From Acidobacteriota bacterium (lineage in GTDB: Bacteria > Acidobacteriota > Vicinamibacteria > Fen-336): a DNA stretch of 46,217 nucleotides. Where the stretch lies: the NCBI GenBank assembly GCA_022340585.1, contig JAJDNS010000138.1:1-46217 (forward strand). The letters are read 5' to 3'. A program made the position numbers and the translations under genes. The notes under the pieces were generated by a model that saw only the letters and a program-made list of their open reading frames with translations, did no database searches and was not told the origin of the DNA. This document shows, piece after piece, positions 28,101 through 36,447 of this stretch (the stretch's first letter is position 1; every line of letters starts with the position of its first letter).

Positions 28101-28529
28101 ATGAAGGTCGGCATCATCATCTGCGATCGCTATCGAAGCTGCTCCGGGGGCAAGTGCTTTCGGGCCGCGCGGCTGCGCGAGGGCGCCTTCTCGTGCCACC
28201 CCGCCGACGAGCCCCTCGAGATCGTCGGGTTCTCCACCTGCGGAGGCTGTCCGGGCGGAAACGTCGAGTACGTGCCGGAGGAGATGATCAGAAACGGTGC
28301 TCAAGCGATCCACCTCGCGACGGGGCTCGTCGTCGGGTATCCCCCGTGCCCTCAGCTGGACTACTTCGTCGACTTCATTCCGAAGCGGTTTGGCGTTCCC
28401 GTGGTCGTGGGGACGCACCCGGTTCCGGAGAAGTACCGGCGGATGCATCGGACTCTGGCGTCCTGGTGCCTGGTCGAGGCCCAGACGCGTCTCCTGGCGA
28501 CCGAGGAGGTTCGGAGGGCCTACGACTGA
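28101..28529 (+). CDS. CGGC-domain protein
   Basis: GGGAGGGAA precedes the ATG. The 142-residue protein has CDRYRSCSGGKCFRA at the N-terminus and the family-defining FSTCGGCPGGN at about residues 48-58. A later GYPPCPQ completes a set of conserved cysteines. CGGC domains (PF08821) occur mainly in anaerobes and are thought to bind a metal or an Fe-S cluster; no enzymatic role is established. It fits the redox and metal theme of the surrounding genes. No membrane segment or signal peptide is seen. Confidence 0.87.
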   Translation: MKVGIIICDRYRSCSGGKCFRAARLREGAFSCHPADEPLEIVGFSTCGGCPGGNVEYVPEEMIRNGAQAIHLATGLVVGYPPCPQLDYFVDFIPKRFGVPVVVGTHPVPEKYRRMHRTLASWCLVEAQTRLLATEEVRRAYD

Positions 28530-28674
28530 CACGATTCGGCGATAGAGGACAGGCCCGCACACGCGCGCGGGCACGCCCCCAGCGTGGTTCGCCCGAGCCC
28601 GAGGGCGTGTTGCCAGTGGCCGCCGCTCTTCGCCGCGGCCCGTTCGGTGCCACAATTAGCGGGCAGGAGGCCGA

Positions 28675-30435
28675 TTGTCTGCAGCTGATTCGGGGACGCG
28701 GGTCGGCGCGAGAGCCGGTACCGGCATCGCCGAGGGCGTGGGGCTCGTGGCGGCGCCCGGCGCAGGGCAACCCGTTCACATTCTCGGGGTGGACTACGTT
28801 CACACCGTCACCGGCGAGGGCGGCGACCTGTATATCACCGAGGCCGGGCTCTCTCGTGCTCAACACCTCCAGCCGGAGAACTGGTTCGAGCGGCAGTGGT
28901 TCCGGACCCACCGAGAGGTCCTCCGGGGAACGGGGGCCGTCTATGTCGTGCCCACCAGGCCGGTGGCAGGAGAGAGCCTGGGGCTGCTCGTCAAGTTCAA
29001 TCGGGCTGGTGAGCGGGTTCCGGTCGCCACGATGCTGGTCAAGGAGCTTCTCGACTGCGACTTCAACGGTCCCTTCGAGGAGTTCGCCCTCGTCGAAGAG
29101 CTGCGCCGCCGCCGCCGTGGGACGCCGGGCCGACGGATCCAGACGCAGGTCCCCCTGGCCATCTACGTCCCGCCCGAGAAGACCCAGCCCTCGCAGAGCG
29201 GCAAGTTCCAGTGGCGCATCGACCGGGCGATTGCCCGGCATCCCGGTGTCGCACTCGACATCCTCCGCGACTACATCATGGTGTACAGCTGGCTTCCGGG
29301 AGTGGACGCGTCCGAGGCCCACGAGATGGGGCTACTCACGGACCATGCCTTGCGGGCACTGACGGTGCAGGCCACGGCGGAGCTGCGCCAGGCCGGCTTC
29401 ACCGTGCTCGACATGAAGGACGCACACGTGATCGTCCAGCTCGCGAGCGCGACCGACCTGGAGGTGCGAGACGGCGAGATCGAGTACAGCATCATCGACT
29501 ACGAGCTGATGGAACGGACGGCAGAGTACCAGGGGGAGGTCCAGGAGGGGCGACGGAAGGCCTACGCTCGACGGCGGCGGCAGGTGTGGCAGGAGGACGA
29601 GCGTCCCCCTCGCAGTCGCTCGCTCCCGGCGCACCTCGATGCCACTCGAATCCTGGGCGTGGATTTCATCCACGGCCGAACCGAGAGCACCGGGGGCGCT
29701 CTCTGGGTGGTGGGTCGCGACCCGGAGCTCTTCGACCTCTTCCTGCCCGAGCGCTGGCGCACCACTCCCCAGCTCCCGCTCCCACCGTCGCGGGAGACCT
29801 ACTCCACCGAGAGCAAGGACCACATCCGCCTCGTCTGGAAGGTCTCCAGCGTCGGCGAGCGTCCCGAGGTCGCCACCCGTGGCGCTCAGGGATTTCGACT
29901 CCTGGCCTACGGCGTCAACAGCCCTTTCGAGGAGTTCGCACTGGCCAACTGGCTCCATCGCCAGGGCGTGCCCGCCGTGCTTCCGCTGGCGATCTACCGG
30001 ACCGGCCACCACTCCCTGCTGCCCGACTGGCCCTACGACACCAGCCGCTACGAGAGCCACGAAGACCTTCGAACGGCGGACGGTGCCCCCATTCTCGAGC
30101 CGCGCCGCAACTACATCACTCTCTGGGAGCAGTGGCACGGCCCCGATCCCCGGGCGGACGAGGGGGGCGCGCCCCCGCACTCGCCGCTCGACGGCGACCG
30201 AGCCGTGGCCGAGGGCTGGGCCACGGCGGATGAGATGTCGAAGCTGGTGCAGGACTTCCGGATGCGGCTGCTGGCCGTGGGGGTGGAGGACTTGAACCTC
30301 CTGGCCGCCCACCTGCTGGTGACCCGGGGCGAAGACGGGGCCCTCCGGCGCGATGACCGCGGAGCCCTGGCCGGCCGCCTGTGCAACTTCGAGTTCCTCC
30401 GCGGGCTCGGCCCCGAGGATCTCGGGGCGGGGTGA
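28675..30435 (+). CDS. Uncharacterised tandemly duplicated kinase-like protein
   Basis: This is not a family I can name. The 586-residue soluble protein consists of two related halves. Half 1 (about 35-280): ILGVDYVHT, LGLLVKFNRAGERVPVAT, NGPFEEFALVEEL, PLAIYVP, DYIMVYSWLPG, LDMKDAHVIVQ, IIDYEL. Half 2 (about 325-580): ILGVDFIHG, IRLVWKVSSVGERPEVAT, NSPFEEFALANWL, PLAIYRT, NYITLWEQWHG, LNLLAAHLLVT, LCNFEF. The order Lys strand, Glu helix, hinge, D-x-x-D-AH-x-x loop and D-Y-E suggests a protein-kinase-like fold. Half 1 keeps the acidic residues and half 2 has lost them. TTG follows GGAGG by only 4 nt, so the start is uncertain. Confidence 0.8.
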   Translation: MSAADSGTRVGARAGTGIAEGVGLVAAPGAGQPVHILGVDYVHTVTGEGGDLYITEAGLSRAQHLQPENWFERQWFRTHREVLRGTGAVYVVPTRPVAGESLGLLVKFNRAGERVPVATMLVKELLDCDFNGPFEEFALVEELRRRRRGTPGRRIQTQVPLAIYVPPEKTQPSQSGKFQWRIDRAIARHPGVALDILRDYIMVYSWLPGVDASEAHEMGLLTDHALRALTVQATAELRQAGFTVLDMKDAHVIVQLASATDLEVRDGEIEYSIIDYELMERTAEYQGEVQEGRRKAYARRRRQVWQEDERPPRSRSLPAHLDATRILGVDFIHGRTESTGGALWVVGRDPELFDLFLPERWRTTPQLPLPPSRETYSTESKDHIRLVWKVSSVGERPEVATRGAQGFRLLAYGVNSPFEEFALANWLHRQGVPAVLPLAIYRTGHHSLLPDWPYDTSRYESHEDLRTADGAPILEPRRNYITLWEQWHGPDPRADEGGAPPHSPLDGDRAVAEGWATADEMSKLVQDFRMRLLAVGVEDLNLLAAHLLVTRGEDGALRRDDRGALAGRLCNFEFLRGLGPEDLGAG

Positions 30436-30444
30436 GCTCGGGGC

Positions 30445-30990
30445 TCAGCGGCCCGGTGTGTCCTTGTCGTCGCCCGCGGCCCTCGCCGCCGGAGGAGTCT
30501 TCGCGCCGGCGGCCAGGGAGACGTAGGTTCGAGCCAGGGCATCCTTCCCCGCGCTGAACAGGCTGCTGACGAGCCCCAGGGCGCGCGGCACCTCCGCCGG
30601 AGCGATGAGGGACGGGATCCGTCGCCACAGGGCCTCCTCCATGACGTTGGCCGACATCTGCACCTCGAGGAGGTCGTATCCGGCGGAGAAACGCTCTCGA
30701 CCGACCCGGCTCATGTAGGCGATGATCTGGTCGGCCTCCCCGGCCTCCAGGCAGGAGAGGGCGACTTCGAGGAGCGTCTCGAGACGCCTCTGGACGGTGG
30801 GGAGCCCGGCCGCATCGTAGTGCTCGAGACGGGCCTCGGTCATCATCGTCAAGGCCTCGGCAACGAGGGCATCCGCTCTCTCTCGCAGCAGCGCGGCCCA
30901 CGCAGTGGGAAGCCCCCGGCGCACCGGAAACGGTGGCCCGGCCACGATGGGGCGCTTTCGCGGGTGAGCGTCCTTGGGCGTGGAGGTCAT
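30445..30990 (-). CDS. RsbRD_N-like helical sensor protein
   Basis: GGGAGAAGG precedes the ATG at 30990; an in-frame start 15 codons earlier has no such site. The 181-residue product is mostly helical, from about residue 28 (AWAALLRERADALVAEALTM) through YMSRVGRERFSAGYDLLEVQ to WRRIPSL. This resembles the N-terminal RsbR/RsbRD sensor domain, which has a globin-like fold, without a STAS output domain. It lies 159 bp after the cytochrome-fusion gene of the redox complex on the same strand and is probably part of that operon. The role could be sensing or assembly. Confidence 0.6.
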   Translation of the reverse strand: MTSTPKDAHPRKRPIVAGPPFPVRRGLPTAWAALLRERADALVAEALTMMTEARLEHYDAAGLPTVQRRLETLLEVALSCLEAGEADQIIAYMSRVGRERFSAGYDLLEVQMSANVMEEALWRRIPSLIAPAEVPRALGLVSSLFSAGKDALARTYVSLAAGAKTPPAARAAGDDKDTPGR

Positions 30991-31149
30991 CCTTCTCCCT
31001 TGAGCCGCCGACGGGAGCCGGTCCGAAGATACCACGGGGTCGTCCGGGCGCGCTTCCGACCACCGTCCCGCGGGACGCGGGAACCGGGTCGAAACGACCC
31101 GCCACCGTAGCGACCAGGCGCTGAAGCCCGGAGCTCAGGCCATCGGATC

Positions 31150-33105
31150 CTACGGGAGACGGGCTGCCACCAGCGACGGAGACGCCGTCGCGGTCGGGAC
31201 TTCGCGACGGCGCAGGGTCTCGTGGCAGGTCGAGCAGTCGCCGAGCGTCGGGCGCCCCTGCTTTGCGGCCTCGCTCTCGTGGCAGGCGACGCAGTTCTCG
31301 TGCAGGGCCACGCGGTAGCCGGGGGCCCGGCCCAGGGCCAGGGGGCCCTCGACCTGGCGGGAGGGCGCCATGTCCTTCTGGTGGCACTCGAGGCACGGCC
31401 GGGCCGTGGCCGCCCCCTTCGGGCCCCCCGCGGAGTGGCAGGAGCCGCAGGCCTGGTTCGCCGGGATCCAGCCCCCCAGGTGGTCTCGCCGCGCGACCGC
31501 GGTCAGGTGAGCGTCGTGGTCGAAGATGTCGGTGTCCTGCTCCATGCTTCGATGGCAACGGCTGCATGGGGTGGAGTGGTCCGCCGGCAGCGACAGGTGA
31601 TGGCAGCGTGCGCACGAATCCCGGCCCCCGAGCCGCCGCTGGTGGTCGGCGTGGGGGAAGACGACGGCGACGCCGGCGCCGTCTCCGTCGATCCGCAGGA
31701 TCCTGCGCTCGGCGTCCTGGGCCACCGGTGGGCGAACCGTGCCCCGCGCTCCGCCGCCACTCCGGAAGGGCGGGAACAGGAGCACCCAGGCCAGGGGCAC
31801 CACGATGACCGCGAGGAGCGAAGCGCGGCTCACGCCGCCGGCCAGGGTCATCCTCCACACTCCGGAGAAGCGATCGAAAGCTGGAGTGAACGCCCGGTGG
31901 GCGCGGCGCCACTCCTCTGCGCTCTCGGAGAAGATCGGCAGGTTCTCGGCTGCGAAGAAGAATACCATCGCGGCCGCGGCCATCACCCCCAGGCTCACTG
32001 CCCATTCGGCGAGGCTCGGGACGTAGACCGTTCCGGCGTCGCGGAAGTAGCCGAAGATGCCCACGTTCAGGCGGTTCCAGGCCAGCCCGAGCGCGGCGCT
32101 GGCCGCGGCGGCGCCGACCAGGGCCGGCGACCCATGGGCCGCGCTCGAGGCCATGAGGAGCACGGGTATCGCGGCGCCGAGGAGAATCTCGAAGCCGTAG
32201 AACCAGCTCTCCCAGGTCCCGGCGAGCAGAGCCCGCCAGGCCCCGGTGGCCCCCAGGTCGGCGAGCTTGACGAGGAGAGCCACGGCCAGGATGCCGGCGG
32301 CCAGGGTGGCCAGCTGCCGGACCATCGGGAACTCCGGTCCCACGCACGGCGACTTGCCGCGCTTCTCGGCGGACACCCGTCCCCCGCAGCCGGTGCCCGC
32401 TCCGAAGACCGCCTCGCGGTCGTACCAGTGGGAGTGGAGCAGCTTGGCCAGGACCACGACCATGAGGCCCCCTCCCATCGCCGACAGGATGAAGTGAACG
32501 GGCAGCATTGGTGTGTACCACAGGGGGTGCAGGCGCTGGGGGGTGACGAGAAAGAGCGACCCCAGGGAGGTGTGGTGGAGCGACGACAGGGTGATCCCCA
32601 CCGTGACGATCCAGAACGCGGCCCGGTGGAGCCGGTGGGCCATCCGCTGTCCGCCCACGCGCTCGAGGACGGTGGGGGACAGCTCGAGCATCGTGATCGT
32701 GAAGTAGAGCATCACGCACCAAGCCACCTCGAAGAGGAACGAGTGGGGGTTCCACATCACGATGGGGTGCCAGATCCGGTGGGGGAGGCCGATGTCGAGG
32801 AAGAGGGCGAAGCACGAAGACCCGTAGCCCAGGAACGCAAGGAGGATGGCGGGCTTCAGCAGCGGCCGGAAGCGCTCCAGCCTGAGCACGTAGACGAGGA
32901 AGCCGACGGTGAAGCCGCTCGTCGCCAGCGCCACCCCCGCCACCATGTTCAGGATCTTCCACAGACCCCAGGGCACGGCGTCGGAGAGGTTGGTGGTGGC
33001 CCCCAGGCCGAACCAGAGCCGGAAGCCGATGGCCACGGCCCCGGCGAGCGCCGCCACCCAGAGGATGTCCTTCAGCCAGCCATTGCGCTCAGTCAACGTG
33101 CTCAC
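31150..33105 (-). CDS. NrfD/DsrP-like membrane subunit fused to a six-haem cytochrome c
   Basis: Residues 1-450 form an NrfD/HybB/PsrC-type quinone-interacting membrane protein with about ten helices (LPHRIWHPIVMWNPHSFLFEVAW; HPLWYTPMLPVHFI). A last helix (about 425-445) leads into a periplasmic domain with six CxxCH haem sites, starting near residues 498, 514, 553, 571, 605 and 624, with extra histidines for axial ligation. In Hmc and Dsr complexes the integral membrane and cytochrome subunits are separate genes; here they are one chain. The GTG start overlaps the Fe-S subunit by 17 bp. A TTG three codons later is an alternative with better spacing to GAGGGG. Confidence 0.92.
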   Translation of the reverse strand: MSTLTERNGWLKDILWVAALAGAVAIGFRLWFGLGATTNLSDAVPWGLWKILNMVAGVALATSGFTVGFLVYVLRLERFRPLLKPAILLAFLGYGSSCFALFLDIGLPHRIWHPIVMWNPHSFLFEVAWCVMLYFTITMLELSPTVLERVGGQRMAHRLHRAAFWIVTVGITLSSLHHTSLGSLFLVTPQRLHPLWYTPMLPVHFILSAMGGGLMVVVLAKLLHSHWYDREAVFGAGTGCGGRVSAEKRGKSPCVGPEFPMVRQLATLAAGILAVALLVKLADLGATGAWRALLAGTWESWFYGFEILLGAAIPVLLMASSAAHGSPALVGAAAASAALGLAWNRLNVGIFGYFRDAGTVYVPSLAEWAVSLGVMAAAAMVFFFAAENLPIFSESAEEWRRAHRAFTPAFDRFSGVWRMTLAGGVSRASLLAVIVVPLAWVLLFPPFRSGGGARGTVRPPVAQDAERRILRIDGDGAGVAVVFPHADHQRRLGGRDSCARCHHLSLPADHSTPCSRCHRSMEQDTDIFDHDAHLTAVARRDHLGGWIPANQACGSCHSAGGPKGAATARPCLECHQKDMAPSRQVEGPLALGRAPGYRVALHENCVACHESEAAKQGRPTLGDCSTCHETLRRREVPTATASPSLVAARLP

Positions 33106-33883
33106 CCCCCTCGCGGTTGTCCGAGGCCCCGCTGGAGGCTCCGGCGGCCATCAGGCGCTGGCGACGCTGGATGATCGCGCTCAGGCCCCACACGCCCGCC
33201 AGCACCGTCCCGCCGAGGAGTGGTGTCTTCTCGATGACGGGCTCGGTGATGTCCGGAATCGCGGCGGCATCACGTCCCGGCCAGCCGAGCGTCGCCAGGT
33301 CGACGTCGGAGACGTAGAGGACGGACGTGCCCCCCAGCTCGGTCTCGCCCCACACGCGGGGCAGGTATCGCCCGGGATGGTCCCGGACGACCGCGTGGGC
33401 CCGCTCGAGGAGCTCCGCCCGGGACCCGAAGGCCAGAACGTCGTGGGGACAGGCCTCGACACACGCAGGCCGCTCGCCTCGCCCCAGCCTGTCGGCACAC
33501 ATGTCGCACTTCCGCATGAAGGGGGCGACCTCGGCCCACTCGTAGCGCGGCACCTCGAAAGGGCACGCCAGCATGCAGTACCGACAGCCGATGCACTTGT
33601 CGGGGTCGTACACCACCGGTCCCTGCGGGCTCCTCCTCAGGCTGCCGACCAGACAGGCGGAAACACAGCTCGGCTCCAGGCAGTGCATGCAGCTCTTGCG
33701 GGCGAAGCGCCCTTCGTCCGCCTCCACCACCGTGCACCAGCGGTTCGCGGACAAGCCGTCCCGGGTGGTGGCGCGGTCGGCCTCGGCGGCCACGAGATCG
33801 CGCCGGTTGCTCTCCGCACAGGCCACCGTGCAGCGCTCGCAGCCGGTGCAACGCGTCACGTCGACGAGGATCCCTGCGCTCAT
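33089..33883 (-). CDS. 4Fe-4S ferredoxin subunit of the membrane redox complex
   Basis: The protein has four ferredoxin-type Cys groups: CTGCERCTVAC, CMHCLEPSCVSAC, CIGCRYCMLACP and CDMCADRL...CVEACP. This resembles HmcB/HybA/DsrO electron-transfer subunits. A single C-terminal hydrophobic helix (LLGGTVLAGVWGLSAII) may anchor it. There is no N-terminal Tat or Sec signal, unlike DsrO, so the side of the membrane is open. The ATG overlaps the stop of the NarI-like gene (ATGA) and has GGGGAGGAGG upstream. It should pass electrons between the haems and the cytoplasmic or quinone sites of the complex. Confidence 0.9.
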   Translation of the reverse strand: MSAGILVDVTRCTGCERCTVACAESNRRDLVAAEADRATTRDGLSANRWCTVVEADEGRFARKSCMHCLEPSCVSACLVGSLRRSPQGPVVYDPDKCIGCRYCMLACPFEVPRYEWAEVAPFMRKCDMCADRLGRGERPACVEACPHDVLAFGSRAELLERAHAVVRDHPGRYLPRVWGETELGGTSVLYVSDVDLATLGWPGRDAAAIPDITEPVIEKTPLLGGTVLAGVWGLSAIIQRRQRLMAAGASSGASDNREGGEHVD

Positions 33884-34578
33884 ACCTGGGCCTCCTCCCC
33901 GTAGAGGGCCGCGGCCACGCGGTCCCCGGCCCCGGGCCTGAGCTGCCAGTGAACCTCGGACAGCCGGTCGAACGGGAAGAGCACGACGTGGGCGAGCTTG
34001 GTGAAGGGGATGGCCACGAGGAGGAGCTCGGCGCTCAGGACGTGCAGCAGCATCATCCAGCTCCAGGGCAGGGGGTTGACGGTGGGGTGGAGGGCCAGGA
34101 AGCCCGACAGGAAGGGGACGAGCACCAGGCCCAGGACTCCGAAGTCGGACGCTCGGGTGAGGGCCCGCGCTCGCGGGGTCATGACCCGGTAGGCGACCAG
34201 CACGAGGATGCAGACGATCGTCAGGATCGTCAGCAGGTCGGCCGTGTCCGCGGGCAGGGCGGGGAGGCCCAGACCCAGGAGGCCGCTCCACAGGGCCACG
34301 TGGGCGGCCAGGAAGACCGGGATCATCACTGCGCCGACGTGGAACAGGAAAGAAGCGCTCGTCATCACCAGGGTCGAACGGTCGAGGTGGCGGATCGGCA
34401 CCGCCCAGCTCAGGGTGCTGGAGGCGATGCGACGCCAGGGCGCCTGCCGGAGGCGGTGTCCCTTGCGGGTCACCAGACCGTGAACCTGCAGCAGCACGTG
34501 CCGCGCGAGTCCCAGGACCATGATCAGGAAGCTGAAGGCGAACAGCGGGCCTCTCGCCAGATCCAGCCAGTGCTCCAT
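33880..34578 (-). CDS. NarI/DsrM/HmcE-like b-type cytochrome subunit
   Basis: This 232-residue membrane protein has about five or six hydrophobic segments. Histidines that could bind two b haems occur in ARHVLLQVHGL, FLFHVGAV, LAAHVALW, LLHVLSAELL and KLAHVVLFPF. This pattern fits nitrate-reductase gamma-like subunits such as DsrM, HmcE and TmcC, which oxidise or reduce menaquinol and exchange electrons with the HdrD-like partner. It is 10 bp after the HdrD-like gene and overlaps the Fe-S gene, so it is firmly within the operon. Confidence 0.9.
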   Translation of the reverse strand: MEHWLDLARGPLFAFSFLIMVLGLARHVLLQVHGLVTRKGHRLRQAPWRRIASSTLSWAVPIRHLDRSTLVMTSASFLFHVGAVMIPVFLAAHVALWSGLLGLGLPALPADTADLLTILTIVCILVLVAYRVMTPRARALTRASDFGVLGLVLVPFLSGFLALHPTVNPLPWSWMMLLHVLSAELLLVAIPFTKLAHVVLFPFDRLSEVHWQLRPGAGDRVAAALYGEEAQV

Positions 34579-34588
34579 GTCTCCTCCC

Positions 34589-36022
34589 TCAGGCGGTTGC
34601 GGCCAGGGCCGCCTCGTCGCGCCGCTGCCGGGCGCTCTTGCCCCCGGGGATGTCGATGGCCCGCAGCACGAGGTCGTGGAGGCCCACCACCCGGCAGGGC
34701 AGCTCGTAGTAGTCCACCAGCTCCTTGAGCTGCTTCTTGCAGTTGGCGCAGGGGGCGACGACGATCTCGGCGCCGGTGGCCCGGATCTGCTCCGCCTTGA
34801 CCCGGCCGGCCACCTTCATCCGCCACTCGTGGGTCTCGTCCATCGAGACGAGGCCGCCTCCGCCTCCGCAGCAGTAGTTGGCCCGCCCGTGGGGCGTCAT
34901 CTCCACGAATTCGCTCACGAACGACCTCAGGATCTGCCGTGGCTGCTCTACGATCCATCCCGAGCGGGCGATGTTGCACGGGTCGTGATAGGTCACCCTC
35001 TCGGTGACGATGTCCGGGTCGAGCCGGATTCTCCCCTCCTCGATGCACCCCAGGGTGTACTCGATGAAGCTGCGCACCGGCAGCTCGTCCTGGCCGGCGA
35101 AGACGGGGACGAACTGGCAAGCCGAGCGTGAGGCGTGCCCGCACTCGCCGATGAGGAGCGTCCCCGCGCGCAGCCGTCTCGCCTCGCCCACGAGGCGCTT
35201 GACGATGCGCTCGAGGTGCCAGTCGCTGTAGAAGAGGCCGTAGTTGATCGCGTCGAAGTTGCGGGTGCCGATCGTCCAGCGGTCCCAGTCGCCGGCCGCG
35301 TAGAGGACCGCGGCGTTGCCCATGAGGGTGTCGGGCTCCATGATGTAGTCGCTCACCGCGCAGAAGAAGCCGTACTCCCGGTCCGGCTGGTCGAGGGGAA
35401 ACTCGAGCCTCACCCCCAGGCTCTCCTCCATCTCCTCGGCCAGGAACTCGAGGGTGTCCACGAGGGCGGGCCCCGGCAGCTTGGAGGTGTTGCGGGTCTC
35501 GCCCTCGAGCTGCTCGCGCACGCTCACCTGGAGGGCCTTGGGGGCGATTCCGGCCATGCTCAGGATGTAGCGGCCCAGTCGCGTGATGAGGCCGTGATCG
35601 ATGCCCAGGGGGCACTCGAGGGTGCAGCGTCGGCAGGCCGTGCAGCGGTAGAAGACGTCGGCCATCTCGTCGACGAGCTCGCCGGTGAGGGACCAGCCGC
35701 CGCCCACGTGCGCCTTCAGCCAGCCCCCGATGGTGAAGTGGCGCCGGTAGACGTCGAGGAGGAGATTGCTCCGGTAGCACGGGATGTCCCGGGGGTCACC
35801 GCTCGCCTGGTAGACCTGGCAGGAGGCCACGCAGCGCCCGCACTTGGCGCTCGACGCGCCGTAGGAGTCGAGAAGCGCCTTGTAGTCGGTGTAGTGCAGC
35901 ACCGCGGCAAACGCGTTCAGAAACCGCCCCGCCTTGTCGCCGAGCTCCGCGTTCTCGATGTGGTACAAGGGCGTCACGCCCGGAGTGGTCGCTCCGTCCC
36001 GTTGTTGCACTTCCGTTGCCAT
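34589..36022 (-). CDS. HdrD/DsrK/TmcB-like Fe-S subunit with CCG domains
   Basis: GAGGGAGG lies 5 nt before the ATG at 36022. The N-terminal half carries CGRCVASC with a distal Cys (IPCYR) and the canonical CTACRRCTLECP, two ferredoxin-type cluster sites. The C-terminal half carries the cysteine-rich CCG elements: IGECGHA, CNIARSG, ANYCCGGGGG and APCANC, which bind a non-cubane 4Fe-4S cluster in HdrB/HdrD. Relatives are the catalytic cytoplasmic subunits of Hmc, Tmc and Dsr complexes, acting on a thiol/disulfide partner or exchanging electrons with the cytoplasm. It is the first gene of the operon, 51 bp from a predicted sigma-54 promoter. Confidence 0.92.
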   Translation of the reverse strand: MATEVQQRDGATTPGVTPLYHIENAELGDKAGRFLNAFAAVLHYTDYKALLDSYGASSAKCGRCVASCQVYQASGDPRDIPCYRSNLLLDVYRRHFTIGGWLKAHVGGGWSLTGELVDEMADVFYRCTACRRCTLECPLGIDHGLITRLGRYILSMAGIAPKALQVSVREQLEGETRNTSKLPGPALVDTLEFLAEEMEESLGVRLEFPLDQPDREYGFFCAVSDYIMEPDTLMGNAAVLYAAGDWDRWTIGTRNFDAINYGLFYSDWHLERIVKRLVGEARRLRAGTLLIGECGHASRSACQFVPVFAGQDELPVRSFIEYTLGCIEEGRIRLDPDIVTERVTYHDPCNIARSGWIVEQPRQILRSFVSEFVEMTPHGRANYCCGGGGGLVSMDETHEWRMKVAGRVKAEQIRATGAEIVVAPCANCKKQLKELVDYYELPCRVVGLHDLVLRAIDIPGGKSARQRRDEAALAATA

Positions 36023-36071
36023 CGGTCCTCCCTCGCCGGGCCGCTCGTGCGCCGGCTCGCCCTCTCTCCAA

Positions 36072-36087
36072 AGCAAGGCGCGTACCG
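36072..36087 (-). promoter_or_regulatory. Sigma-54 (-24/-12) promoter of the redox-complex operon
   Basis: On the minus strand the sequence reads CGGTACG-CGCC-TTGCT, against the consensus TGGCACG-N4-TTGCW. The invariant GG and GC are separated by exactly 10 bp. Transcription would start about 40 bp before the HdrD-like ATG. Confidence 0.6.
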
Positions 36088-36234
36088 CAGGCACTCCGCC
36101 GCGGTGGCGGGATGGCTCGCGGGCGGCCGCCGGGACGCGGCCGGATGTGGGATCGACCTGATTCCGCAGGCCTGCCGACCGTCCGGATCACTCGCCGTCT
36201 GGCCCCGCGCGCGAGTCTGGCTCAGCGCTCTCGG

Positions 36235-36284
36235 CGTTGCCGGCGTTGCAACACCGACGTTGCATCGCAACGCCCGTGCAACAC
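36235..36284. promoter_or_regulatory. GTTGC/GCAAC inverted-repeat cluster (probable enhancer sites)
   Basis: CGTTGC (36235), GTTGCAAC (36245-36252), GTTGC-ATC-GCAAC (36259-36271) and GTGCAAC (36276-36282) form overlapping inverted repeats within 50 bp. The cluster is about 150 bp from the plus-strand and 180 bp from the minus-strand -24/-12 promoter. That is a normal distance for binding sites of a sigma-54 enhancer-binding protein, one of which is encoded two genes downstream. Confidence 0.6.
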
Positions 36285-36408
36285 CCGCATCCGGGTTCTC
36301 GATCGGTGCCGCGGTGCTCCGTTCGCGGTCCTCCTGGCCGTGACAGGTGCGGCCCCGACGGGGGTCGGCACCGTCGTCGGCGGGGCCGGGGGCCGGTCTC
36401 ATGCCCGC

Positions 36409-36424
36409 TGGCATGGGCATTGCC
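36409..36424 (+). promoter_or_regulatory. Sigma-54 (-24/-12) promoter of the NifX-DUF1847 operon
   Basis: TGGCATG-GGCA-TTGCC matches TGGCACG-N4-TTGCW with one or two changes and exact GG-N10-GC spacing. It lies 24 bp before the ATG at 36448, with the GGGAGGA ribosome site between. Confidence 0.65.
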
Positions 36425-36447
36425 CCCTTCTCCGCGGGAGGAACCAG

